DNA from: CAYTGR01 sp964437445 | GTDB lineage: Bacteria > Chloroflexota > Anaerolineae > B4-G1 > SLSP01 | Assembly: GCA_964437445.1 (NCBI GenBank) | Contig: CAYTGR010000111.1 | Coordinates: 1-5,328, forward strand | Direction: 5' to 3' | DNA: 5,328 bases | Shown here: positions 1 to 5,328 of the stretch, piece after piece | How positions within the stretch are numbered: the stretch's first letter is position 1 | Layout of the letters: each line of letters starts with the position of its first letter | Translations under genes and position numbers: made by a program | Notes under the pieces: generated by a model | Told to the model about the DNA's origin: nothing | Databases searched by the model: none | What the model saw: only the letters and a program-made list of their open reading frames with translations

Positions 1-27
1 AGTGACCGGCACTTGTCATGACCAGTC

Positions 28-1812
28 TTACTTGGCCGGCGGGGGGACAGGTTTGGCCGGCAGCTGCCCACGCATGAGGAGCGCCAGCAACCCATCGGCC
101 AGGCCGCCCGCACTCGCGCCCGTGACCGAGACGTCGGGCACGATGCGAACCTGCCGCTCGCCGACGATTTGCATCAGTTGGAGGGCCGTGTACCCCTGAG
201 GGCCAAGCGCCTCCACACCGGCACGGTAGGCCTGCGCCTTCGCCTCGCCGGTCACGCGGATGGCGTCGGCCTCGCCGGCGGCGCGCAGCCGGATTCCTTC
301 CGCTTCGCCGGTGGCCTGTTTGATCTGCGACTGCGCCTGGAGCTCCGAAATCCTCACGCCCTGCTCAGAGCGGACCACCTGCTGCTGGATATCGGCCATC
401 TCGGTCTGGCGCACCAGTTGTTGCCGCTGCACCTGGGCGGCTTCCTGGACCTCATAGGTCTTCTTTTGCTCTTCGGCGATCTTGCGGTCGGTGAGCGTCT
501 GCATCAGGTCAGGCGGCGGATTGATGTCGCCGATGAGCGTATCAATAGCCTGGACATCGTAAGCTCCCAGCGCCTTGCGGATATGCTCGGCCGCCTGCAC
601 CTGCCGCTCACTGCGCGCGCTGAGAAAATCTAACACCGTGAAGTATTGGGCAGCGTTGCGGAAATAGTTGCCCACAATCGGCTCCAGCACGTGATCCACC
701 AGGTTTTGCATGGAGCCAACGCGCGAGATCACCTTGGGCGCATCCAACGCCCCCACGTGGATGATCTGTGCCACATCCAGATTGAAAGCAAAGCCGTCTT
801 TAGAGCGCACGGTGATGGACGAAAGCTTGGCGTCGTACATGTGCGCTTCCGTGCGGTGGGCCCAGTTGAGGACGATGTTGGTCGTGGGAACCAGCTCCAC
901 CTTCATGACCCGGGTATTGATCGGGTGCTTGCCCGGATAGAGCGGCGAGACCCAGACGCCCTTGTGGCCGGGGTTGACCAGATCACCGTGCTTGAACTCC
1001 ACGCCGCTGACATCCTCGTGCGCCTTGCCGACGTAGGAGATGACAACGCCGACATAGCCGATGGGGATCTCGGTCATCGGCACCTGCTCCACCTGGACAA
1101 ACCAGGGGTTGAGGTTCCACAAGCCGGAGAGCAGAATCTGCTCCTGCAGGCCACGGCGTCCCCCATTGCTCAGGAAGACTTGAGCGTTCTGGAAATTGTC
1201 GTGGCCCTCAATCACCGGCCCGGCAATCTCGCCCGGCTCAATCGGCGAACCATCCTGAGTGGTCACAATGCCAACGCGGTCAGGCCGCACCTGGTAGACC
1301 AACAGCTGGGCCGGATCCATGCCATGCTGCGGAGCAGTCTGCGCCGTGATGATGGTGAACAGCGCCGTGTTGATCCGGTAAGTGCCCGCCGTGAGAATCC
1401 CCAGCTGGCGCCCCTTCTCGCCACCCCGGGTGAGGAACTTGTGCGCGTTCTGGAAGTTGTCGCAATCCACCACCCGGCCCAAAATCCGCTCCGGCGGGAT
1501 GGGATTACCATCGGCCGCCACCACCAGCCCGATCTCCCCCTGCGGGATCACCGTGACCGGCACTTTGCGGATGCTGTACTGCCAGGGCCAGTAAAAGAAG
1601 TGCCAACCCGGTGAAAGGGTATTGGCCTGATAGCCGGCTTCACCGTTCAGTGCGATCAACCGTCCCGGCGGCAGCTGGCGAGTAGAGAACTTCTTAACGA
1701 CGATTCCAACCTGCCGCTCGTTGATGACGACTAACCCCAGCAGAGTCGGCGCCAACACGAACAGGCCGATCAAAATCGCGATCAACACCGCTGCAATGAC
1801 AACGTATTCCAT
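28..1812 (-). CDS. SPFH/band 7 (flotillin-like) membrane protein with tandem N-terminal beta repeats
   Basis: A 594-residue protein, probably a membrane-anchored oligomeric scaffold of the SPFH (stomatin/prohibitin/flotillin/HflKC) superfamily. Residues 3-30 form one hydrophobic helix. Next come repeated beta-type units, each with a Val-Gly-Ile/Val-Val core and later a Gly-Tyr/Leu/His-x-Ile/Leu-Asn element. Two of them (about 91-157 and 177-241) are clear duplicates that share DNFQNA at 118-123 and 205-210; weaker copies lie at about 35-85 and 251-306. The SPFH core follows at about 307-430. Residues 440-525 are rich in Gln, Glu and Ala with GEAE/GEAD/GEAK motifs, the coiled coil typical of flotillins. 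The C-terminus has an 'LGPQGYTALQLMQIV' segment and a Pro-rich tail (KPVPPPAK). The start is supported by GGGAGGT 8 bases upstream. It is last in the same-strand series. SPFH membership is fairly sure; the cellular role is unknown. SPFH proteins elsewhere often organise membrane proteases or microdomains. Confidence 0.88.
   Translation of the reverse strand: MEYVVIAAVLIAILIGLFVLAPTLLGLVVINERQVGIVVKKFSTRQLPPGRLIALNGEAGYQANTLSPGWHFFYWPWQYSIRKVPVTVIPQGEIGLVVAADGNPIPPERILGRVVDCDNFQNAHKFLTRGGEKGRQLGILTAGTYRINTALFTIITAQTAPQHGMDPAQLLVYQVRPDRVGIVTTQDGSPIEPGEIAGPVIEGHDNFQNAQVFLSNGGRRGLQEQILLSGLWNLNPWFVQVEQVPMTEIPIGYVGVVISYVGKAHEDVSGVEFKHGDLVNPGHKGVWVSPLYPGKHPINTRVMKVELVPTTNIVLNWAHRTEAHMYDAKLSSITVRSKDGFAFNLDVAQIIHVGALDAPKVISRVGSMQNLVDHVLEPIVGNYFRNAAQYFTVLDFLSARSERQVQAAEHIRKALGAYDVQAIDTLIGDINPPPDLMQTLTDRKIAEEQKKTYEVQEAAQVQRQQLVRQTEMADIQQQVVRSEQGVRISELQAQSQIKQATGEAEGIRLRAAGEADAIRVTGEAKAQAYRAGVEALGPQGYTALQLMQIVGERQVRIVPDVSVTGASAGGLADGLLALLMRGQLPAKPVPPPAK
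1090..1542 (-). repeat. Internal tandem domain duplication in the SPFH gene (about 87-residue period)
   Basis: This stretch encodes residues 91-241 of the SPFH protein. The two halves align: Gly-x-Val/Val-x-x-x-Asp-Gly-x-Pro-Ile at 95-105 and 181-191, DNFQNA at 118-123 and 205-210, then a Phe-Leu-x-x-Gly-Gly segment at 126-131 and 213-218. At DNA level, a 17-base piece around the DNFQNA codons (1184-1200 and 1445-1461) matches at 16 of 17 positions, 261 bp apart. The rest has diverged, so the duplication is old and kept by selection. It resembles the serial beta repeats ahead of the SPFH-like shoulder domain of major vault protein, but that likeness is inference. Confidence 0.72.
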
Positions 1813-1820
1813 AAAAAGGG

Positions 1821-1827
1821 ACCTCCC
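1821..1827 (-). promoter_or_regulatory. Ribosome binding site of the SPFH gene
   Basis: The minus strand reads GGGAGGT followed by CCCTTTTT and then ATG, giving an 8-base spacer. This is a strong Shine-Dalgarno match and fixes the start at 1812. Confidence 0.75.
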
Positions 1828-1887
1828 TGTTCTCCCTTATCCATTTACATCCAAAAGAGTTTACCACCGGCAAGTGGCCATAGCCGC

Positions 1888-1915
1888 AAAATCTCCCCCG
1901 GCACAGCAGGGGGTG
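1888..1915 (-). terminator. Weak candidate intrinsic terminator after the DUF2156 gene
   Basis: On the minus strand, CCCCC (1909-1913) pairs with GGGGG (1895-1899). The stem is extended by an inner GC/GC pair around a three-base TGT loop and an outer C-G pair, interrupted by two single mismatches. ATTTT follows at once. The T-run is short and the stem imperfect, so this is tentative. Its place about 60 bp after the DUF2156 stop fits termination before the SPFH gene. Confidence 0.3.
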
Positions 1916-1973
1916 GTAGCATGGCATAGCGTCCAAAATCTTGCGGGGTGCAACGTTTTAGCAGCATAGGAAC

Positions 1974-2858
1974 TCAAGGCAGAGAAATTCTGAATTTTTC
2001 CACTAACCGGTCAGGGTTGTACGAAAGCTTGGCCTGCCGCAATCCCTCGTCGCCGAGGTCTTGCTCCCGGTTGATGAACGGGAACGCGGCCCAGGCTTGC
2101 GCGGCGAACTGTTGGTTGATCAGGACATACAAGCCGGTGATGGTCGGGTCGGCCTTCTCAATGTGGATGACGGCAGTCTGCGCGTTGAGCGGCTCCCCCA
2201 GCGCAAAAGCCACGAGCTGCCCCGCCAGCTCAATGGCCCCGCCCTGGAGCTGGAGCGCCGCAAAATGCACCAGCGCCTCCTGGACCGCCTCCCATTCGCC
2301 CAGCAGACTGCCATCTTCGTCACAGCGCCGGATCTCGCACCAGCGCCCCGCCAGCTCTTGGCAGGCCGCAGTCAGCGAAGGAGTGAGCGGAAGGTAGCTG
2401 GCTGCGGGGTACTCGCGCTGCAAACGGTTCAGCTGATTGCGTTTGGCGCTGTACTTGCGCCCGGACAGCGCCGCCAAAGCCTCCGTGCGATAAACATAGT
2501 CAAACTGGTTGCGGGTTGGCGCTATGACCAAGTCGGGGGCGCCGGCCAGTTCGGCGGTCAGGGCAGCATCCACGCGCTCCAGGCGCGGGCTGAAGCCGCG
2601 CTCGTCGCGCAGATGGCACAACAACCGGCGGGCCGCCTCGGCGCGGGGCGCCGGCCCGATGGGCGGCAGCGCGTATCCCCGTTTGGCGGCCACCAGCCAC
2701 AGCCAATCGCCGTCGTCGGCCCATTCCCAACCAAAATATTCGCGCCAGATAAAAAGATTAGTGAAGGTCAGCTCAGAGGTCTCCGGCTGAAAGCGCCATA
2801 ACCACTCGTGTAAGGTGGCGCGATCAGCCAGTTCCAGCGGTTTAAAAGGGTGAATCAT
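1974..2858 (-). CDS. DUF2156 / phosphatidylglycerol lysyltransferase C-terminal-like protein
   Basis: A 294-residue soluble protein matching, by recognition, the DUF2156 family (LPG_synthase_C, related to the GNAT-like catalytic part of MprF). Family-type features seen: 'SELTFTNLFIWRE' at 28-40; 'YVYRTEALAALSGRKYSAKRNQLNRL' in two parts, with the basic Arg-Lys-Tyr-Ser-Ala-Lys-Arg core at 134-140; and 'FINREQDLGDEGLRQAKLSY' at 261-280. There is no membrane segment, so it lacks the flippase half of MprF. In MprF this domain moves an amino acid from aminoacyl-tRNA to phosphatidylglycerol. For stand-alone DUF2156 proteins the substrate is mostly unknown, so a transferase role is inferred only. 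The length is normal for the stand-alone family, and the N-terminus starts where family members usually do. No good Shine-Dalgarno lies at the right distance; a GGGG run lies 16-19 bases upstream inside a small hairpin. Confidence 0.85.
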   Translation of the reverse strand: MIHPFKPLELADRATLHEWLWRFQPETSELTFTNLFIWREYFGWEWADDGDWLWLVAAKRGYALPPIGPAPRAEAARRLLCHLRDERGFSPRLERVDAALTAELAGAPDLVIAPTRNQFDYVYRTEALAALSGRKYSAKRNQLNRLQREYPAASYLPLTPSLTAACQELAGRWCEIRRCDEDGSLLGEWEAVQEALVHFAALQLQGGAIELAGQLVAFALGEPLNAQTAVIHIEKADPTITGLYVLINQQFAAQAWAAFPFINREQDLGDEGLRQAKLSYNPDRLVEKFRISLP

Positions 2859-2865
2859 AAAAATC

Positions 2866-2879
2866 AGGGGCTATCCCCT
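2866..2879 (-). other. Small hairpin in the leader of the DUF2156 gene
   Basis: A perfect 5-bp stem, AGGGG with CCCCT, closed by a four-base loop, lies 7 to 21 bases before the ATG. It contains the only purine-rich (AGGGGA) stretch near the start. If transcribed it could hold back ribosome access. It has no T-run, so it is not a terminator. Short stems like this also occur by chance. Confidence 0.35.
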
Positions 2880-2952
2880 ACCTGCTTTACACTCGTCTCG
2901 ATAACTAACCCCAGTTGCTACCTGGCGTTGGTAAGAGTTACATTCTCTTTAT

Positions 2953-3010
2953 GACCACGGACCACAGACCACCCTACTTTACAGCGGTCCGTGGTCAGTC
3001 GTCCGTGGTC
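2953..3010. repeat. GACCACN heptamer repeat arranged as an inverted repeat
   Basis: Three GACCAC units spaced exactly 7 bp apart (2953, 2960, 2967) are followed by two reverse-complement copies, GTCCGTGGTC, at 2987-2996 and 3001-3010, 14 bp apart. The first unit pair forms an 11-bp perfect stem: GACCACGGACC at 2953-2963 with GGTCCGTGGTC at 2986-2996, around a 22-base loop. The second copy could pair instead. It lies in the 188-bp gap between mrr and the DUF2156 gene, with no T-run on either side. It resembles short tandem heptamer repeats scattered between genes in some bacterial genomes. It could be a REP-like element or an mRNA 3'-end stabiliser. Confidence 0.7.
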
Positions 3011-3046
3011 TCCCGGCAATGTAGATGGCAACATTTATTCGACGGC

Positions 3047-3967
3047 TCAGCTTTGATCAAAATAATCCAGATCCACTTTTTTGACAGTATAGCTGGCTAT
3101 CTCGGTTACTCCAACTCCGTGATCAATCATCAGCTGAGCCAGAGTATCACCGTCAATCAGCACAATTTTCATTTCAATTTTGGAGACGTACTCCCTGGCC
3201 TCTGGCGAGAATTGCGAAGTGGTAATCAAAACACCCTTGCGGGCTTTTTGTCCGGCCAGACTGCCTGCAAAACCCTGCACCACAGGCCGACCGACGGTTC
3301 CTTCCCACCGTTTGGCCTGAATATAGACGACATCCAACCCCAATTTATCCTCTTTGATAATTCCGTCTATACCGCCGTCGCCAACCTGCCCAATGGCTTG
3401 ACCGGCATCTTTGCGCGAGCCGCCGTAACCCATAGCCACCAGCAGGTCTACCACCAAATGTTCAAAAAACCGTGGGGAGCAGCTTTTGACAAGGTCCAGC
3501 AGCTCACGGGCTAAATCCCGGCGTAGATTCTGATAACTGGATTCCAGGATTTCACGAGGATCTAATAATATCTCGTGTCCGGAGGATTCTGCATCGTTTT
3601 CAAGCCCTTCTTTGAGATGTCGAGGGGCGCTTTGAAATTCTAAAAACTCCGGAAACTGACGCAAAAACCTTACATCAATGCGCGAAGGGTTTTGCCTTAG
3701 GATTTGCAGTCCTCGGTCAGTGATACGAACACGGGCGCGGCCAGTACTTTCCACCAACAAGGCTTTCTTGAGGTAAGTCCGTACCCAGCTCACCCGATTA
3801 ACAAAGCGTGTCTGCGTACCGCTGGGCAAAATCTCACTACGCTCTTCAGGGGTCAGACCGACCTGCTGCGCCAGAGTCTCTGTCAATTCGTCAATGGTAT
3901 GCTCTTGACCATCCCCCAGAATTTTCAAGAACGGCAGCATCAGACTTTGGTAATCCGGGATCGCCAT
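3047..3967 (-). CDS. mrr: Mrr-type restriction endonuclease
   Basis: A restriction system protein with an N-terminal winged-helix Mrr_N-type domain and a C-terminal Mrr_cat PD-(D/E)XK nuclease domain. From the ATG at 3967 it is 306 residues and begins MAIPDYQSLMLPFLKILGDG, the classic family opening. An upstream in-frame ATG at 3979 would add four residues (MESQ). GGAG six bases before the 3967 ATG favours the shorter form. Numbered from 3967: the DNA-binding part is about 1-95, a charged linker runs 96-145, and the nuclease domain is 150-290. Visible active-site elements are Phe-Phe-Glu at 167-169, Asp201 in Gly-Gly-Ile-Asp-Gly, and Gln217-Ala-Lys219. Mrr enzymes cut modified foreign DNA in the cytoplasm (type IV). 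No methyltransferase or specificity gene is in the window, which fits that class. It follows the peptidase gene closely. Rows counted by hand show about 42-53% GC versus about 60-78% in SPFH gene rows, suggesting acquisition by transfer. Confidence 0.9.
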   Translation of the reverse strand: MAIPDYQSLMLPFLKILGDGQEHTIDELTETLAQQVGLTPEERSEILPSGTQTRFVNRVSWVRTYLKKALLVESTGRARVRITDRGLQILRQNPSRIDVRFLRQFPEFLEFQSAPRHLKEGLENDAESSGHEILLDPREILESSYQNLRRDLARELLDLVKSCSPRFFEHLVVDLLVAMGYGGSRKDAGQAIGQVGDGGIDGIIKEDKLGLDVVYIQAKRWEGTVGRPVVQGFAGSLAGQKARKGVLITTSQFSPEAREYVSKIEMKIVLIDGDTLAQLMIDHGVGVTEIASYTVKKVDLDYFDQS

Positions 3968-3973
3968 CTGGGA

Positions 3974-3977
3974 CTCC
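3974..3977 (-). promoter_or_regulatory. Ribosome binding site deciding the mrr start
   Basis: GGAG is followed by the six bases TCCCAG and then the ATG at 3967. The alternative ATG at 3979 has no purine-rich site in front of it (the upstream sequence reads TTCAAGTGGTCA). The site overlaps that upstream ATG. This supports starting Mrr at Met-Ala-Ile-Pro-Asp-Tyr-Gln. Confidence 0.6.
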
Positions 3978-3995
3978 ATTGACCACTTGAAAGAA

Positions 3996-5138
3996 TTATG
4001 GCTTTATTGTATCCCGAATATACTGCAAGGCAACTTCCAGTACCTCATCGGCTGAGCTGCTTTCGTCGTCGTGGGCGACGATGGTCGGTGCAACTCCCTG
4101 CTGGTTGTACCACGTCCCCTGAGGCCCCAGCCAACGGCCGTTGGTCAACTCAATCCGGCAATTGCCGACCGGGTAGGTCGCGTAGACGGTCCCCTTGCCA
4201 TAGGTCGGCTCGCCAATCAACACCCCCCGTTGCAATTCGGCGACCGCCGCGGCCGAGGTCTCCGCAGCCGAAAAGGTGTGTGGCCCGATCAGCACTACCA
4301 GCGGCAGGTCGGTGTGAAAGTCACCTTTGAGGGCCTCAAACCGCACCGGGGAACGATCCTTGCTCTCCACCGTAAACAACAGCCCCTCCTGGATGAAATA
4401 GCTGAGTACCTGCTGCGTGGTCTGCATGGAACCGCCCCCGTTGTTGCGCAAATCCCAAATAATGGCCCGCGGGTGCTCGGCCAGCAACGCCTGCAACGCA
4501 GTTTTCATCTCATCGGCTGCGTTGGCGGTGAAGGTGTACTGCGCCACGTAACCTACCCCGTCCTCCAACAGCTGTTGCTCTACCACGACCCGCTCCTGGC
4601 GGACCGGGTCAAATTGTAACACCTGATCGCCCCGCTGCACAACCAGGTGGACCGGTGTGCCGACCGGACCACGGATCAGCAACCCGACCTCACTGGCCGT
4701 AAAATAGGGATCCAGCTGCACACCGTCTACTTCCAGGAGCACATCGCCCGGTTTCAACCCGGCCCGGTCAGCCGGGTCGCCGGGAAAGACCACCTCCACC
4801 ACCATTTGCCCGTCCTTCACCGCCGGGACCAGGCCGATGACACCGGTCTGGCCGGCGAAATCCGCCTCAAACCGCTGGCTGACCTCCGGCTCCAGCAGCG
4901 CAGCGTACGGATCTCCCGTCCGGCGCAGCATTCCACGGATGGCAGCATATGTCAAAGCGCGGTCAGAGGGCAAATCCCCGTAATATTGGGCCTTGAGCAA
5001 TTGCCGGACCTGTGCCAGCAACGCGCTTTCGGTGGCAGTGGACAGCGTTCCATTGCCCAGGTAGCCTCGCAGCACCCAGCCAATGGCAAACCAGACTCCA
5101 CAAATGAGCACCAGATAAAGCCAGTTTTTTTGTTTCAT
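3996..5138 (-). CDS. S41 family C-terminal processing peptidase (CtpA/Prc type)
   Basis: A 380-residue membrane-anchored serine protease that acts outside the cytoplasmic membrane and cleaves proteins near their C-termini. Residues 6-24 are a single hydrophobic N-terminal segment (anchor or uncleaved signal). Residues 35-95 are the helical lead-in with the family motif Thr-Gly-Asp-Pro-Tyr-Ala at 74-79. A PDZ domain spans about 96-180, with Asp-Arg-Ala-Gly-Leu-Lys-Pro-Gly-Asp at 124-132. The S41 core follows, with DLRNNGGG at 229-236. The catalytic serine is Ser290 (HTFSAAE) and the catalytic lysine Lys315 (TYGKGTV), 25 residues apart as in E. coli Prc, so the Ser/Lys dyad is intact. The length is typical of CtpA-type enzymes. 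The start is the only ATG ahead of the membrane segment, but no clear Shine-Dalgarno precedes it. It ends 28 bp before the preferred mrr start. It stands just downstream of a terminator, with little room for its own promoter. Confidence 0.93.
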   Translation of the reverse strand: MKQKNWLYLVLICGVWFAIGWVLRGYLGNGTLSTATESALLAQVRQLLKAQYYGDLPSDRALTYAAIRGMLRRTGDPYAALLEPEVSQRFEADFAGQTGVIGLVPAVKDGQMVVEVVFPGDPADRAGLKPGDVLLEVDGVQLDPYFTASEVGLLIRGPVGTPVHLVVQRGDQVLQFDPVRQERVVVEQQLLEDGVGYVAQYTFTANAADEMKTALQALLAEHPRAIIWDLRNNGGGSMQTTQQVLSYFIQEGLLFTVESKDRSPVRFEALKGDFHTDLPLVVLIGPHTFSAAETSAAAVAELQRGVLIGEPTYGKGTVYATYPVGNCRIELTNGRWLGPQGTWYNQQGVAPTIVAHDDESSSADEVLEVALQYIRDTIKP

Positions 5139-5158
5139 ACCCGGGTGTCAAATGCGCT

Positions 5159-5197
5159 AAAAACGCAACAGCGACAGCATAACGCCATCGCTGTTGC
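5159..5197 (-). terminator. Intrinsic terminator of the upstream repeat-tail gene
   Basis: On the minus strand a 10-bp perfect stem, GCAACAGCGA with TCGCTGTTGC, extends inward by two G-U-type and two G-C pairs to a 14-bp stem with a five-base GTTAT loop (5165-5197). G and five T follow it. It lies 30 bp after the stop codon at 5228. The T-run is on the minus-strand side only, so it acts for the upstream gene. Confidence 0.8.
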
Positions 5198-5227
5198 TCA
5201 ATGAGCTAGAACGGCTAACAACCTGGC

Positions 5228-5328
5228 TCAGTCACCCCAAAAGCCGCCACCAGACCAGGAGTTGTACCCCCCGGACCAGGAGTTGTAGCCGCCAGACCAG
5301 GAGTTATAGCCACCCGACCAGGAATTGT
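5228..5328 (-). CDS. C-terminal end of a protein with NSWSGGY heptapeptide repeats (partial)
   Basis: Only the last 32 complete codons lie in the window; the gene begins beyond the right edge. The minus-strand reading is NSWSGGY three times, then NSWSGG and the end GFWGD, followed by TGA at 5228-5230. The two bases at the edge (AC) would complete another Tyr codon, so the repeat continues outward. The copies differ mainly at third codon positions (Ser as TCG, TCT and TCC; Asn as AAT and AAC) while the residues stay constant. That shows this frame is the coding one and is under selection. The other two frames meet a stop or give no pattern. An intrinsic terminator follows 30 bp later. The protein is not identified. 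Short Trp-Ser-Gly/Asn-rich tails occur at the ends of some secreted S8 (subtilisin-like) proteases of Chloroflexota, which is a possibility only. Confidence 0.72.
   Translation of the reverse strand, partial: NSWSGGYNSWSGGYNSWSGGYNSWSGGGFWGD
5246..5326 (-). repeat. 21-bp coding tandem repeat, four copies
   Basis: Units run 5306-5326, 5285-5305, 5264-5284 and 5246-5263 (the last without the Tyr codon). Each holds a core on the plus strand like GACCAGGAGTTGTA, with a few substitutions. The period of 21 bp is a multiple of three and encodes Asn-Ser-Trp-Ser-Gly-Gly-Tyr. The array probably continues past the window edge. Confidence 0.85.

Noticed and set aside
1..19. ATG at 17-19 on the minus strand as the start of a further gene after the SPFH gene
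   Set aside because: Only six codons are visible and there is no convincing ribosome binding site in front, so it cannot be told from chance.
646..1614. Long plus-strand open frame of 322 codons opposite the SPFH gene
   Set aside because: It is a shadow of the GC-rich minus-strand gene; the protein is rich in His, Arg and Asp with no domain, while the opposite strand has clear SPFH features.
1844..1873. TTGCCG with an 18-base spacer and TGTAAA as a promoter of the SPFH gene
   Set aside because: Each hexamer matches consensus at only four of six positions; that is not enough to call without transcript data.
2061..2801. Plus-strand open frame of 246 codons opposite the DUF2156 gene
   Set aside because: Shadow frame with no recognisable domain; the minus strand carries the conserved DUF2156 motifs.
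2953..3010. CRISPR array or intrinsic terminator at the heptamer repeats
   Set aside because: Units are only 7 bp with no spacers, and no T-run follows the hairpin on either strand.
2915..3514. Plus-strand open frame of 199 codons crossing the heptamer repeat and mrr
   Set aside because: It runs through the intergenic inverted repeat and antisense to the conserved Mrr nuclease domain; no domain or ribosome site supports it.
5147..5152. TTGACA on the minus strand as a -35 box for the peptidase gene
   Set aside because: A -10 at normal spacing would fall inside the coding sequence and no TATAAT-like hexamer is there.
5246..5326. Noncoding 21-bp repeat or CRISPR-like array
   Set aside because: There are no spacers, the period is a multiple of three, and the changes are largely silent in one open frame, so it is coding.

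Overview
The window is a run of four complete genes and one gene tail, all read from the minus strand. Base composition is mostly GC-rich, with bacterial-type Shine-Dalgarno sites. In minus-strand 5'->3' order it holds: (1) the C-terminus of an unidentified protein ending in a seven-residue Asn-Ser-Trp-Ser-Gly-Gly-Tyr repeat (5228-5328); (2) a strong intrinsic terminator (5159-5197); (3) a membrane-anchored S41 C-terminal processing peptidase (3996-5138); (4) an Mrr-type restriction endonuclease (3047-3967); (5) an intergenic stretch with a heptamer-based inverted repeat (2953-3010); (6) a DUF2156 / phosphatidylglycerol-lysyltransferase-like protein (1974-2858); (7) a large SPFH (band 7 / flotillin-like) protein with tandem beta-type repeats before the SPFH core (28-1812).

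The organism is a bacterium. A Chloroflexota (Anaerolineae/Caldilineae-like) origin is my best guess. It rests on the protein styles, on an intergenic 7-bp GACCACN repeat of a kind I associate with such genomes, and on a Trp/Ser/Gly-rich C-terminal repeat. This is an impression, not a demonstrated assignment.

The peptidase and mrr are 16 to 28 bp apart, depending on the mrr start, and could be co-transcribed. mrr looks less GC-rich than its neighbours, is followed by the repeat element, and has no methyltransferase partner in view, so it looks like an acquired stand-alone (type IV-like) defence gene. The DUF2156 and SPFH genes are separated by 161 bp that hold a weak terminator candidate and a good ribosome binding site for the SPFH gene. 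Three products relate to the membrane (anchored protease, SPFH scaffold, possible lipid or aminoacyl transferase), but a joint function is only inference.

I see no tRNA, rRNA, CRISPR array, transposase or recognisable complete novel system. The most distinctive items are the repeat-bearing SPFH protein, the NSWSGGY tail and the heptamer inverted repeat.
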